Position numbers and translations under genes: made by a program
DNA from: CBDFKU01 sp965248975
Lineage (GTDB): Bacteria > Chloroflexota > Dehalococcoidia > Lucifugimonadales > JAGWBF01
Direction of reading: 5' to 3'
Length of the DNA: 64,000 nt
Assembly (NCBI GenBank): GCA_965248975.1
Contig: CBDFKU010000020.1
Span: 124,001-188,000, forward strand
The notes under the pieces: model-generated
Told to the model about the DNA's origin: nothing
Databases searched by the model: none
The model's input: the letters and a program-made list of their open reading frames with translations, nothing else
Part shown: piece after piece, positions 1 to 6,864 of the stretch
Layout of the letters: every line of letters starts with the position of its first letter
Position numbering within the stretch: position 1 is the stretch's first letter

Positions 1-372
1 CACCGGGATTTCGGCATGGATGGTCGCCGGGCCGTTGACCGCGCCGATGATGGGCACCTCGATGTCCAGGAGGTTGGCTAGTAGCCGCTTCCCCTCCCAG
101 TAGACAGGGTCCCAGGTCCGCGCGGTCCTGCCTCCCGCCGCTCCCGGCCGGGGCTGCAGCTCGGCGCAGAAGTCGTCGCCGGTGCCCGTCATGATCACCA
201 CTTTGTTCTCCGGGTCGCTGCCGATGTCGGCGAAAGCGTAGCCGAACTCCCGGTGAGCGGGCCCCCACTTGAGGCTGCCGCCTTCGGTGTGGAAGGTGAT
301 CTGTAAGATGCCGTCCCGCCGCTCCATGCGGATGGTCTCGTACCTGTCGCTGTACTCTTCAAACGTCGCCAT
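1..372 (-). CDS. Enoyl-CoA hydratase/isomerase family protein (partial)
   Basis: The minus strand is open for 124 codons from an ATG at 372 to the window edge, so the C-terminal half is missing. The protein has the crotonase N-terminal pattern: strands reading ILQITFHT and VVIMTGTGDDFCAEL, where the first oxyanion-hole segment lies, and then PIIGAVNGPA before the edge. The family hydrates or isomerises acyl-CoA thioesters in the cytoplasm; the substrate is unknown. The usual GGAD motif after the beta-strand is replaced by GDDFCAE, so the activity may not be classical hydratase. A GGAGG ribosome site lies about 8 bases before the ATG. An IS630 element starts about 22 bp upstream of the ATG and separates the gene from a TGATAGAAT promoter element now at 1626-1634. 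Confidence 0.8.
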   Translation of the reverse strand, partial: MATFEEYSDRYETIRMERRDGILQITFHTEGGSLKWGPAHREFGYAFADIGSDPENKVVIMTGTGDDFCAELQPRPGAAGGRTARTWDPVYWEGKRLLANLLDIEVPIIGAVNGPATIHAEIPV

Positions 373-393
373 CGGCGCCCTCCGCTTCCAATC

Positions 394-1620
394 TAGTACT
401 CAGTCAACTCGGTGTTGGTAATTATTTAAGAAATCACTCAAAGTTGCTACCCTTTGGGAAGACAGAATCTACCCAAGGGGTGGCAGTGATGGGACGACGG
501 GAAAAGTATAGGGTGCGCTTGGACCAGGAAGACCGGGAACAACTCCAGCAATTGATTCGAAGTGGGAAGAGCCGGGCTCGTGTGATGACCCGGGCGAGGA
601 TTCTACTAAAGAGCGATGAGGGTTGGAAGGCTCCCAAGGTGTCTGAGGCCTTGGACGTCTCCGTAGGCACAGTGTTCCGCATCAAGCGGCGTTTCGCTGA
701 AGAGGGCATGAAGGGGGCTTTGCTGGAAAGGCCCAGGCCCAGGCCACGGAGGAAGCTGGACGACAAGGGAGAGGCCCACCTCATCGCCCTGGCCTGCAGC
801 GCCGCGCCGGAGGGCCACGACCACTGGACCCTGCGGCTGTTGGCCGGGAAAGTGGTAGAGCTAGGGTTGGTGCCCTCCATGTCCCATGAAGGCATCCGCA
901 AGCGGCTCAAAAAAACGTTCTTAAGCCGTGGCAGAAGAAGGAATGGTGTATTCCTAAGGTGAGCGCCGACTTTGTGGCAGCCATGGAGGATGTGCTGGAC
1001 CTGTATGCCGAGCCCTATGACCCCCGGCGGCCGGTGGTCTGCTTTGACGAGACCTCGACTCAGCTGTTGAGCGAGCCACGGCCGCCCCTCCCAGCGAAGC
1101 CGGGACAGCCGCGGCGACAGGACTACGAGTACCGAAGGGAGGGCACCCGGAACCTGTTCCTGACCTGCGAGCCGCTGCAGGGCTGGAGACACGTGGCCAT
1201 CACCCAGCGGCGGACCCAGCAGGACTTCGCCCGTCAGATGCGTTGGTTGGTGGATGAGGCCTACCCGGAGGCCCCGGTGGTGCGAGTTGTTCTGGATAAC
1301 CTGAACACTCATCGCCCGGCTTCCCTGTACGAGGCCTTTCCTGCCCCTGAGGCCCGGCGTATCGTAAAGCGGCTGGAGTTCCACCACACCCCCAAACACG
1401 GCAGTTGGCTCAACATGGCGGAGATCGAGTTCAGCGTCCTGGCCCGATCTTGCCTGAGGAGGCGTGTCCCCGATGAGGCTGCCCTCCGCCGAGAAATTCA
1501 GGCCCTGGAGGGGGAGCGAAACGCCGCCCGAGCCTCTATCCATTGGCGCTTCAACACCCAAGATGCTAGGGCGAAACTCCATCGGCTATATCCTTCAAAT
1601 CACAGGTTGACTGAGTACTA
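394..1620 (+). mobile_element. IS630-family insertion sequence, copy 1
   Basis: The element is 1223 bp (396-1618) bounded by 13-bp inverted repeats GTACTCAGTCAAC and flanked on both sides by TA, the target duplication typical of IS630/Tc1-mariner elements. The flanks read AATC-TA and TA-GGAG, so the target was CTAG. A second, nearly identical copy in the opposite orientation lies at 23712-24939. The element carries one transposase in two overlapping frames. It sits just upstream of the partial enoyl-CoA hydratase gene. The very high identity of the copies suggests recent transposition in this genome. Confidence 0.93.
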
Positions 1621-1621
1621 G
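489..1621 (+). CDS. IS630-family transposase, probable -1 frameshift product
   Basis: Frame one runs from an ATG at 489, with AAGGGG about 8 bases upstream, and stops at 962. It holds a helix-turn-helix (RARILLKSDEGWKAPKVSEAL, VSVGTVFRIKRRF). Frame two continues to 1621 with the DDE nuclease: VCFDE, VVLDNLNTH and SWLNMAEIEFS supply the Asp, Asp and Glu. A -1 shift on the run of seven A (909-915) joins them into about 377 residues and restores the family sequence LKKNVLKPWQKKEWCIPKVSADF at the junction. The same A7 and the same two frames occur in copy 2, so this is more likely programmed than accidental. The stop TAG uses the duplicated TA plus a flanking G. The product is expected to cut and join the ends at TA targets. 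Confidence 0.88.
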
Positions 1622-1625
1622 GAGT

Positions 1626-1634
1626 ATTCTATCA
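1626..1634 (-). promoter_or_regulatory. Probable extended -10 of the enoyl-CoA hydratase gene, displaced by the IS
   Basis: On the minus strand this reads TGATAGAAT, an extended -10 (TGnTAGAAT). The same 9-mer precedes both molybdenum hydroxylase genes (near 51789 and 58957). Removing the IS would put it about 30 bases upstream of the ATG at 372. No good -35 hexamer is visible. Confidence 0.4.
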
Positions 1635-1671
1635 ATTGGCAACCGGGTCGTGGAACGGCAAAGTTGCCGTG

Positions 1672-2661
1672 CTACCCCAAACTAAACACGATGTACAGGC
1701 CAGCCAGGTAGAGAAGGGCCATGATGGCGAGGGAGGGTTTCACGGGGATGTACCTGTAGCGTCCTCGCGACAGGATCAGGAATAGGCCCATCCCCATGAG
1801 GCCGATGGCCAGCAGGCCAGCCGCCAGGTGCTCGTCCCCCAGGGTTTCCACCAGGATTCCCTTGCGGTAGAAGGGGTCGGCCAGGGCGAGGATGAGGATG
1901 TTGAAGGCGCAGCTGCCGTAGAGGTTTCCGACGGCCAGGTCGGCAGCGCCGATGCGCAGTGCGGCGACGGTTGTGGTGATCTCCGGCATGGATGTCACTA
2001 TGGCCAGAGCCGCCACTCCCAGGAAGCCGGTAGAGATTCCCGAGGTCTCGGCAATCTCCTCGACGCTGAAGGCCAGGGCCGGGGCGGCCACCAGGACTCC
2101 CAGGGACGACAGTCCGAAAAGCATCCAGGAACGTCGCAGTCCCGGCAGCCCACTGCGCTGAAGGACACCGGCCACCTCGGCGGGTCGTGTGATATACACA
2201 ACACGCATTCCAACCAGGTAGATGATCAAGATCAGCACCGACGCCAGACCGATCTCCAGGAAGGAGAGGTCCATATGGAAGGCCCCGAGAAATAGTGCCA
2301 GACCGGTGAGAGCCATCGCCGACAGAACGATGTACCGTTGCTCTAGAGCCACTCGCCGGAAAAAGTGCGCCGCTCCGAAGAGGAGGGCCACCGCCGCCAG
2401 GATGAACATGTTGGCCATGTTCGAGCCCAGGATTGCCCCGGCGGCCAGGTCCGATTGGTCCCGAGTTGCAGCGGTGATGTTGGTCGCCAGCTCGGGCAGC
2501 GACGTGGCCGCAGCCACCAGGATGGTCCCTACCCACAGCCGGCCCCATCCCATCAGCCCGGCCAGCGCATCACCGTACCGCGCTATACCCACGCCGCTGA
2601 TGATCACCAGAACGGCGCTGCCAAAGAAGAGGGCCAACGCCACCAGGAGGTCGCCGCTCAT
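1672..2661 (-). CDS. Sodium/calcium exchanger family membrane protein (YrbG-like)
   Basis: The 329-residue protein is almost entirely hydrophobic helices. It has the two inverted alpha repeats of the Ca2+:cation antiporter family: TSLPELATNI with GSNMANMF at about residues 53-86, and TSMPEITTTV with GNLYGSCAFNIL in the second half. These repeats carry the acidic and polar residues that bind ions within the membrane. The expected role is export of Ca2+, or another cation, against Na+ or H+. The length matches bacterial YrbG-type exchangers. The ATG is only 7 bp after the stop of the upstream SMP-30 gene on the same strand, so the two are probably co-transcribed. SMP-30 proteins bind a divalent metal, but a functional link is only a guess. 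Confidence 0.88.
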   Translation of the reverse strand: MSGDLLVALALFFGSAVLVIISGVGIARYGDALAGLMGWGRLWVGTILVAAATSLPELATNITAATRDQSDLAAGAILGSNMANMFILAAVALLFGAAHFFRRVALEQRYIVLSAMALTGLALFLGAFHMDLSFLEIGLASVLILIIYLVGMRVVYITRPAEVAGVLQRSGLPGLRRSWMLFGLSSLGVLVAAPALAFSVEEIAETSGISTGFLGVAALAIVTSMPEITTTVAALRIGAADLAVGNLYGSCAFNILILALADPFYRKGILVETLGDEHLAAGLLAIGLMGMGLFLILSRGRYRYIPVKPSLAIMALLYLAGLYIVFSLG

Positions 2662-2668
2662 GCAACTA

Positions 2669-3577
2669 TCATTGTGTGTAAGCCCTGGGAACCTTCACGC
2701 CGGGCACCTTCACCCGCACTCGATATACGGAGGTCCGGGCGGTGAAGAACAAGGTCCGCATATCTGACCCGCCGAAGGCGCAGTTGGCCGGGATCTCGGG
2801 CGTCCGGATGGTCCCCAGGTAATGACCCTCCTTGTCGAACACGCATGTGCCACCGTTGCCCGTGCAGAACACGTTCCCCTCGGTGTCGACCTTCATGCCG
2901 TCGGGAACTCCGGGCTCGGCCGACGACATGTCGGCGAAGACGCGGTTGTTGCTCAGGCTGCCGTCGGGAGCGACGTCGAAGGCCCTTATCTTGCGGTGGG
3001 CGCATACCTCGCCCCGCTCCTCCTCGGCGAAGCACCCCTCGTCCTGGCGGCTGATGGCCACGTACAGCACCGACTCGTCGGGGGAGAAGGCCAGCCCGTT
3101 GGGGTACTCGCACTCGTCGGTCGCCAGCAGCACCTGTCCGTCCGGCGAAACCCGAAAAACCCCGAAGAAGCCGATCTCCCGCTCCTCGGGCGGGGTCCGC
3201 AGGCCCGGGTCGGTAAAGTAGATGCTGCCGTCGGAGCGGCCCACCACGTCGTTGGGCTTGTGGAACCGCTTGCCCTCCCACCGATCGGCCAGTACCGTGA
3301 TGCTGCGGTCCCTCTCGGTGCGAGTCAACCGCCTGTTGGCGCCCTCGCACATGATCAGACGTCCCTGAAGGTCGAAGGTCAGCCCGTTGCCCTCCCCGGT
3401 GTCTTCGCGGATTACGTCGGTGTCCCGGCCGGGAGACAGTCTGAGGAGCTGGCTCCTGCGAATGTCCACGAAATACAGCCAGCCGGCCGGGCTCCAGAGG
3501 GGTCCTTCGGTGAACAAGAATCCTGTGGCCAGCTCTTCGGGCTCGCCATCCAGGATGTTGGAGAGGTCCTCACTCAT
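2669..3577 (-). CDS. SMP-30/gluconolactonase/LRE family protein
   Basis: A 302-residue six-bladed propeller of the SMP-30 family, which hydrolyses sugar or other lactones using one divalent metal. The expected metal and active-site residues are present: Glu24 in FTEGP, Asn109 in KPNDVV, Asn160 in YPNGLAFSPDES and Asp226 in VPDGMK. There is no signal peptide, so it is probably cytoplasmic. The ATG at 3577 has AAGGAGGTG five bases upstream. A 12-bp tandem repeat (3592-3639) lies immediately before that ribosome site. Two paralogues occur at 11882-12781 and 49600-50505. The substrate is not deducible; neighbours suggest degradation of cyclic esters in organic matter. Confidence 0.88.
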   Translation of the reverse strand: MSEDLSNILDGEPEELATGFLFTEGPLWSPAGWLYFVDIRRSQLLRLSPGRDTDVIREDTGEGNGLTFDLQGRLIMCEGANRRLTRTERDRSITVLADRWEGKRFHKPNDVVGRSDGSIYFTDPGLRTPPEEREIGFFGVFRVSPDGQVLLATDECEYPNGLAFSPDESVLYVAISRQDEGCFAEEERGEVCAHRKIRAFDVAPDGSLSNNRVFADMSSAEPGVPDGMKVDTEGNVFCTGNGGTCVFDKEGHYLGTIRTPEIPANCAFGGSDMRTLFFTARTSVYRVRVKVPGVKVPRAYTQ

Positions 3578-3591
3578 ACCGGCACCTCCTT

Positions 3592-3639
3592 GTCGTTATC
3601 GCTGTCGTTATCGCTGTCGTTATCGCTGTCGTTATCGCT
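3592..3639. repeat. 12-bp tandem repeat, 4 perfect copies
   Basis: Four exact copies of GTCGTTATCGCT lie end to end in the 5' region of the SMP-30 gene on the minus strand, about 15 bases before its start. Loss or gain of a unit would alter promoter or leader spacing without touching a coding frame. Confidence 0.97.
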
Positions 3640-3668
3640 TTAAGGGTCTATGTCTGGACGCTGGCCGC

Positions 3669-3674
3669 TATAAT
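3669..3674 (+). promoter_or_regulatory. Probable -10 element for the deazaflavin-dependent reductase gene
   Basis: A perfect TATAAT lies 49 bases before the chosen ATG at 3723. The matching -35 position is poor, so only the -10 is claimed. Confidence 0.4.
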
Positions 3675-3722
3675 AATAGCAGCGTCGGACCAGCGGGTGA
3701 AGAGATGCCGAAGGAGCGACCG

Positions 3723-4094
3723 ATGGACGAAGCAGTGGTGAAGGCTCTGAGAGAGGACCTGGTCATCGATATCACCACCACCGGTCGGAAGTCGGGCCGG
3801 CCTAGGCGCAAGGAGATCTGGTTCCATAACCTGGATGGCCGGTTGTACATAACCGGCACCCCGGGCCGCCGCGACTGGTATGCCAACCTGCTGGCCGACC
3901 CACGGTTCATCCTCCACCTAAAGGGCACAGCCCACGCTGACCTGCTCGCCAGCGCTACACCGGTGACCGATGAAGCCGGCCGCCGCGAGGTTTTCCAAGA
4001 GATACACCGGCGACTCCAGGGCCGGCTCAGAGACAGCCTGGAGGACTGGATGCAGGGAAGCCCTCTGGTACGGGTGGAGTTTACCGAACCGTAG
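3723..4094 (+). CDS. Deazaflavin (F420)-dependent nitroreductase-like protein (DUF385/Ddn type)
   Basis: A 123-residue split-barrel protein. The segments TTGRKSGRPRRKEIWF, LYITGTPGRRDWYANLLADPRF and HLKGTAHADLLA are the signature of the F420-dependent nitroreductase/quinone-reductase family, whose conserved GRKSGRPR stretch contacts the deazaflavin phosphate. The expected role is hydride transfer from F420H2 to a small organic acceptor. I chose the ATG at 3723 because AAGGAG lies 6 bases upstream; an in-frame ATG at 3705 has a weaker site. The presence of several luciferase-like oxidoreductases nearby agrees with F420 use, although no F420 biosynthesis gene is in the window. Confidence 0.82.
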   Translation: MDEAVVKALREDLVIDITTTGRKSGRPRRKEIWFHNLDGRLYITGTPGRRDWYANLLADPRFILHLKGTAHADLLASATPVTDEAGRREVFQEIHRRLQGRLRDSLEDWMQGSPLVRVEFTEP

Positions 4095-4213
4095 CTATCG
4101 TCGCCGAGGCCTCCGCTTGACCACGCCATGGGGCATGGATACAATGGGCCCATCCCCCGCAACATGATCGGCTTCAGACTCTGTCACCTCGGGAGCCATG
4201 AAGGAGGGATGTG

Positions 4214-4636
4214 ATGGCCACCCAGTCGGGACTGAAAATCAAGGTCGTCGAGATGGACCACATCGTGCTCAGGGTGAAGGATATTGAGAGGGCAATACAG
4301 TTCTACACTCAGGTGCTGGGCCTTACCCCCTATCGGGTGGAGGAGTACCGGGCCGGTGAGGTGCCCTTCCCCTGCGCCAGGATCAACGACCACACCCTGA
4401 TAGACCTGTTCCCCTTCACCGAGCATGAGCCGGTGGGCGACGGTCCCAGGAACCTGGACCACTACTGTCTCACCATCGAGCCCACCGACATGGTGAAGCT
4501 GGCCGAGGACCTGAAGCAAAACGGCGTGACGGTAGTCAGCGAGGGCCCAATGCCGCGCTCCGGCGCCCGGGGGATGGGGAACTCCATCTACATCAAGGAC
4601 TGGGAGGGGAACAACATCGAGCTGCGCCACTACTAG
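4214..4636 (+). CDS. VOC family protein (glyoxalase/extradiol dioxygenase fold)
   Basis: A 140-residue single VOC module. It opens with EMDHIVLRVKDIERAIQFYT, and metal ligands are visible as His in MDHIVL, His in LDHYCLTI and Glu in NNIELRHY near the C-terminus. Such proteins catalyse metal-dependent isomerisation, ring opening or glutathione-type reactions, and the exact substrate cannot be read from sequence. The ATG at 4214 follows AAGGAGGG with a 5-base spacer. It is followed by two hairpins and then a luciferase-like oxidoreductase in the same direction. Confidence 0.85.
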   Translation: MATQSGLKIKVVEMDHIVLRVKDIERAIQFYTQVLGLTPYRVEEYRAGEVPFPCARINDHTLIDLFPFTEHEPVGDGPRNLDHYCLTIEPTDMVKLAEDLKQNGVTVVSEGPMPRSGARGMGNSIYIKDWEGNNIELRHY

Positions 4637-4650
4637 TGCTATTTATGGTC

Positions 4651-4722
4651 CCTTCCCCCTTTATGGGGGAAGGTTAGGATGGGGCCGTATGCTTTCTCCT
4701 CGCTCTCCTGCAAGGGAGAGCG
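4651..4722. repeat. Two REP-like hairpins between genes
   Basis: Stem one is CCTTCCCCC/GGGGGAAGG with a five-base loop (4651-4673). Stem two is CGCTCTCC/GGAGAGCG (4701-4722). Neither is followed by a T run, so these look more like dispersed intergenic palindromes than terminators. Similar CT/AG-rich hairpins occur near 51738 and 57922. Confidence 0.6.
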
Positions 4723-4769
4723 GACGGGAGCCCTGCCCCTTCTAGGCTGGACTGTCCACCTCGCCATGA

Positions 4770-4775
4770 TATAAT
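4770..4775 (+). promoter_or_regulatory. Probable -10 element (TATAAT) for the luciferase-like gene
   Basis: A perfect TATAAT stands 50 bases before the ATG at 4826. The best -35 candidate is weak (TGGACT, 16-base spacing). Confidence 0.45.
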
Positions 4776-4825
4776 TCAGCCGTCGCCGCTCCGGGACGAC
4801 ATCCCAGGCTATCAGGAGGAGCACC

Positions 4826-5986
4826 ATGAAAGACAAGGTAGAGATATTCTTCCACAGTCAGCAGCCTTACACCGACGTCACCGACGAGCAGCTGGAGCAG
4901 TACCCCTCCCGCCTGGAATTCCCCAACACCTACTTCGACCCGAACAAGGCCCACGCGCTGTACAACGAGTACCATGAGCAATACTCCTGGGCCGACGAGG
5001 TCGGCTTCGACGGCATCATGACCAACGAGCACCACGCCTCCTACTTCAATATGAAGCCCTCCGCCAACCTGGACGCCGCCGTAATCAGCAAGATCACCAA
5101 GAAGGTAAAGATCGCCATCCTGGGCAACATTCTGCCCATAAACGACCCGGTGAGGCTGGCCGAAGAGCTTGCCATGCTGGACTGCTACTCCGGCGGCCGG
5201 CTGATCTCCGGCTTCGTGCGTGGGATCGCCTCTGAGACGATCCAGTCGGGTCTGGACCCCACCGAGAATCGGGAGCGGTTCGAGGAGGCCCACGACCTCA
5301 TCATCCGGTGCTGGACCGAGCCGGGCCCCTTCCGCCACGAAGGGAAGTACTATCACTACAGGGCGGTAAACCCCTGGGTGCTGCCCTACCAGAAGCCCCA
5401 CCCGCCCATCTGGTTCCCCGGCGGCGGCAGCCCCGAAAGCGTGGTGTGGGCGGCCCAGCACCGCTATGCCTATCTGAACCTCGGTGCCCTGATCGACCTG
5501 ACCAAGCAGCTCAAGCAGCTCTATATAGATACCGCTCACGAGGTAGGCTTCAAGCCGGGCCCCGAGCACTTTGGCTACCAGCTCAGGACCCTCGTCGCCG
5601 ATACCGACGAGAAAGCCCAGGAAATCGGCCGTGGGTTCATGTGGACCGTGGGCAATCGCATGAGGGGGCCACGGGAGCACAACGACCCCCCGGGCTACAG
5701 CACCACCGCCGCCAAGAAGTATGACGCCATCCGACCCGTGGGTGGCGGACACAGCACCGCTACTAGCTACGAGGGGCTCCAGGCCGTCAACTCCCTCATC
5801 GTGGGGAGCCCCAAAACGGTCATCGGAAAGCTGAGAACGACCATCGAGGCCCTCAGCCCCGGCTACTTCATCCTCATCCTGGGCGACGGCACCATCCCAA
5901 ACAAGGACGCCATGCGCTCCATCGAGCTGATGGGCAAAGAGGTGATCCCCGCGCTGCACGAGATTCCGCTGCAGCCCTATGAGTAG
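4826..5986 (+). CDS. Luciferase-like (LLM class) flavin- or F420-dependent oxidoreductase
   Basis: A 386-residue TIM barrel of the bacterial luciferase superfamily. Recognisable stretches are WADEVGFDGIMTNEHH near residue 55, AILGNILPINDPVRLAEELAMLD, SGGRLISGFVRG, and PPIWFPGGGSPESVVWAA before the C-terminal third. NEHHAS and the SGGR segment are typical of alkanesulfonate/limonene-type monooxygenases that use FMNH2 and O2; related enzymes use F420. The longer length of 386 residues resembles the monooxygenase branch. It probably oxidises a C-S, C-N or terpene-like substrate in the cytoplasm. AGGAGGAG precedes the ATG. An enoyl-CoA hydratase and an acyl-CoA ligase follow in the same direction, suggesting a short catabolic route. 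Confidence 0.86.
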   Translation: MKDKVEIFFHSQQPYTDVTDEQLEQYPSRLEFPNTYFDPNKAHALYNEYHEQYSWADEVGFDGIMTNEHHASYFNMKPSANLDAAVISKITKKVKIAILGNILPINDPVRLAEELAMLDCYSGGRLISGFVRGIASETIQSGLDPTENRERFEEAHDLIIRCWTEPGPFRHEGKYYHYRAVNPWVLPYQKPHPPIWFPGGGSPESVVWAAQHRYAYLNLGALIDLTKQLKQLYIDTAHEVGFKPGPEHFGYQLRTLVADTDEKAQEIGRGFMWTVGNRMRGPREHNDPPGYSTTAAKKYDAIRPVGGGHSTATSYEGLQAVNSLIVGSPKTVIGKLRTTIEALSPGYFILILGDGTIPNKDAMRSIELMGKEVIPALHEIPLQPYE

Positions 5987-6068
5987 GACACCAGCGTTCT
6001 TTGAAAACCCGACGCCGGGGGCGCCATCTGTGAGTGGTAGTAGGTAATCTATCCCTTCGGGGATTTCC

Positions 6069-6848
6069 ATGTCAGCAGCTTACCTAAAGGTCTCCGTCGA
6101 GAATGGGATCGCGGCCATCACCATGGCCCGTCCCCCGGTCAACGCCGTGGACCGGGAGTTCGTGCAGCAGTTAACCGCCGCCCTGGATCGGTGCGAGGCC
6201 GACGGGGCAGCGCGGGCCATCGTCATCGCCAGTGGATTCCCCAGCGTCTTCAGCGGTGGGGCTGACATCCGAGAGATGGAGGCCATGGATGAGGCCGGCT
6301 GTCTGGACTTCGTCCGCCAGGGCCAGGGGCTGATGGACCGGATGGAGGCCCTGCCGAAACCCATCATAGCCGCCGTGAATGGTGCCTGCGTCGGAGGTGG
6401 ATGTGAGCTGGCCATGTCCTGCGACCTTCGAGTTGCCGGACGATCCTCCAGCTTCGGACAGCCCGAGGTGAACCTGGGAGTTCTGCCCGGCTGGGGCGGC
6501 AGCCAGAGGATGCCCCGCCTGGTAGGCAAGACCAAGGCAATGGAGCTACTGATGACCGGCGAGGCTATCTCCGCCGACCGTGCCCTGGACCTGGGCCTGG
6601 TGAACCTAGTGGTCCCCGATGAAGAAGTCCTGTCGTCGACAATGGCTCTGGCCGGTAAGCTGCTGGAAAAGTCACCCTCCGCCCTTGCCGCGATCAAGGC
6701 AGCGATTCACGAAGGCTTCTCCACGAGCCTGGCCGAGGGGCTGGAGGTGGAGGCCCGCCAGTATCGGGAAGCCTTTACCGCGCCCGATGCCCGGGAGGGG
6801 ATGCGCGCCTTCCTGGAGAAACGGGCGCCTCGCTTCACCGGCCTTTAA
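6069..6848 (+). CDS. Enoyl-CoA hydratase/isomerase
   Basis: A 259-residue crotonase. The oxyanion hole is formed by FSGGADIREM and by NGACVGGGCELAMSCDLRVA, and the catalytic Glu lies in FGQPEVNLGVLPGWGGSQRM. The second catalytic Glu of two-Glu hydratases is not obvious: the helix after GGCELA reads normally, but GVLPGWGG aligns with hydratases whose second acid is at the position of Pro/Gly. Isomerase or hydratase activity is therefore left open. It lies 16 bp before an acyl-CoA ligase start, and the two should be one transcript acting on the same CoA thioester. The start ATG at 6069 has only a modest purine-rich site. Confidence 0.87.
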   Translation: MSAAYLKVSVENGIAAITMARPPVNAVDREFVQQLTAALDRCEADGAARAIVIASGFPSVFSGGADIREMEAMDEAGCLDFVRQGQGLMDRMEALPKPIIAAVNGACVGGGCELAMSCDLRVAGRSSSFGQPEVNLGVLPGWGGSQRMPRLVGKTKAMELLMTGEAISADRALDLGLVNLVVPDEEVLSSTMALAGKLLEKSPSALAAIKAAIHEGFSTSLAEGLEVEARQYREAFTAPDAREGMRAFLEKRAPRFTGL

Positions 6849-6864
6849 GCAAAGGGGGTGTAGA

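Noticed and set aside
3592..3639. Possible CRISPR array
   Set aside because: The 12-bp units abut without spacers; it is a simple tandem repeat. The same applies to 17261-17312.
4651..4673. Rho-independent terminator after the VOC gene
   Set aside because: The stem is good but no T run follows; treated as a REP-like hairpin.
4742..6070. Long open frame on the minus strand opposite the luciferase-like gene
   Set aside because: High-GC antisense shadow. The plus strand has family motifs, ribosome site and normal codon use; the minus product has no motif.
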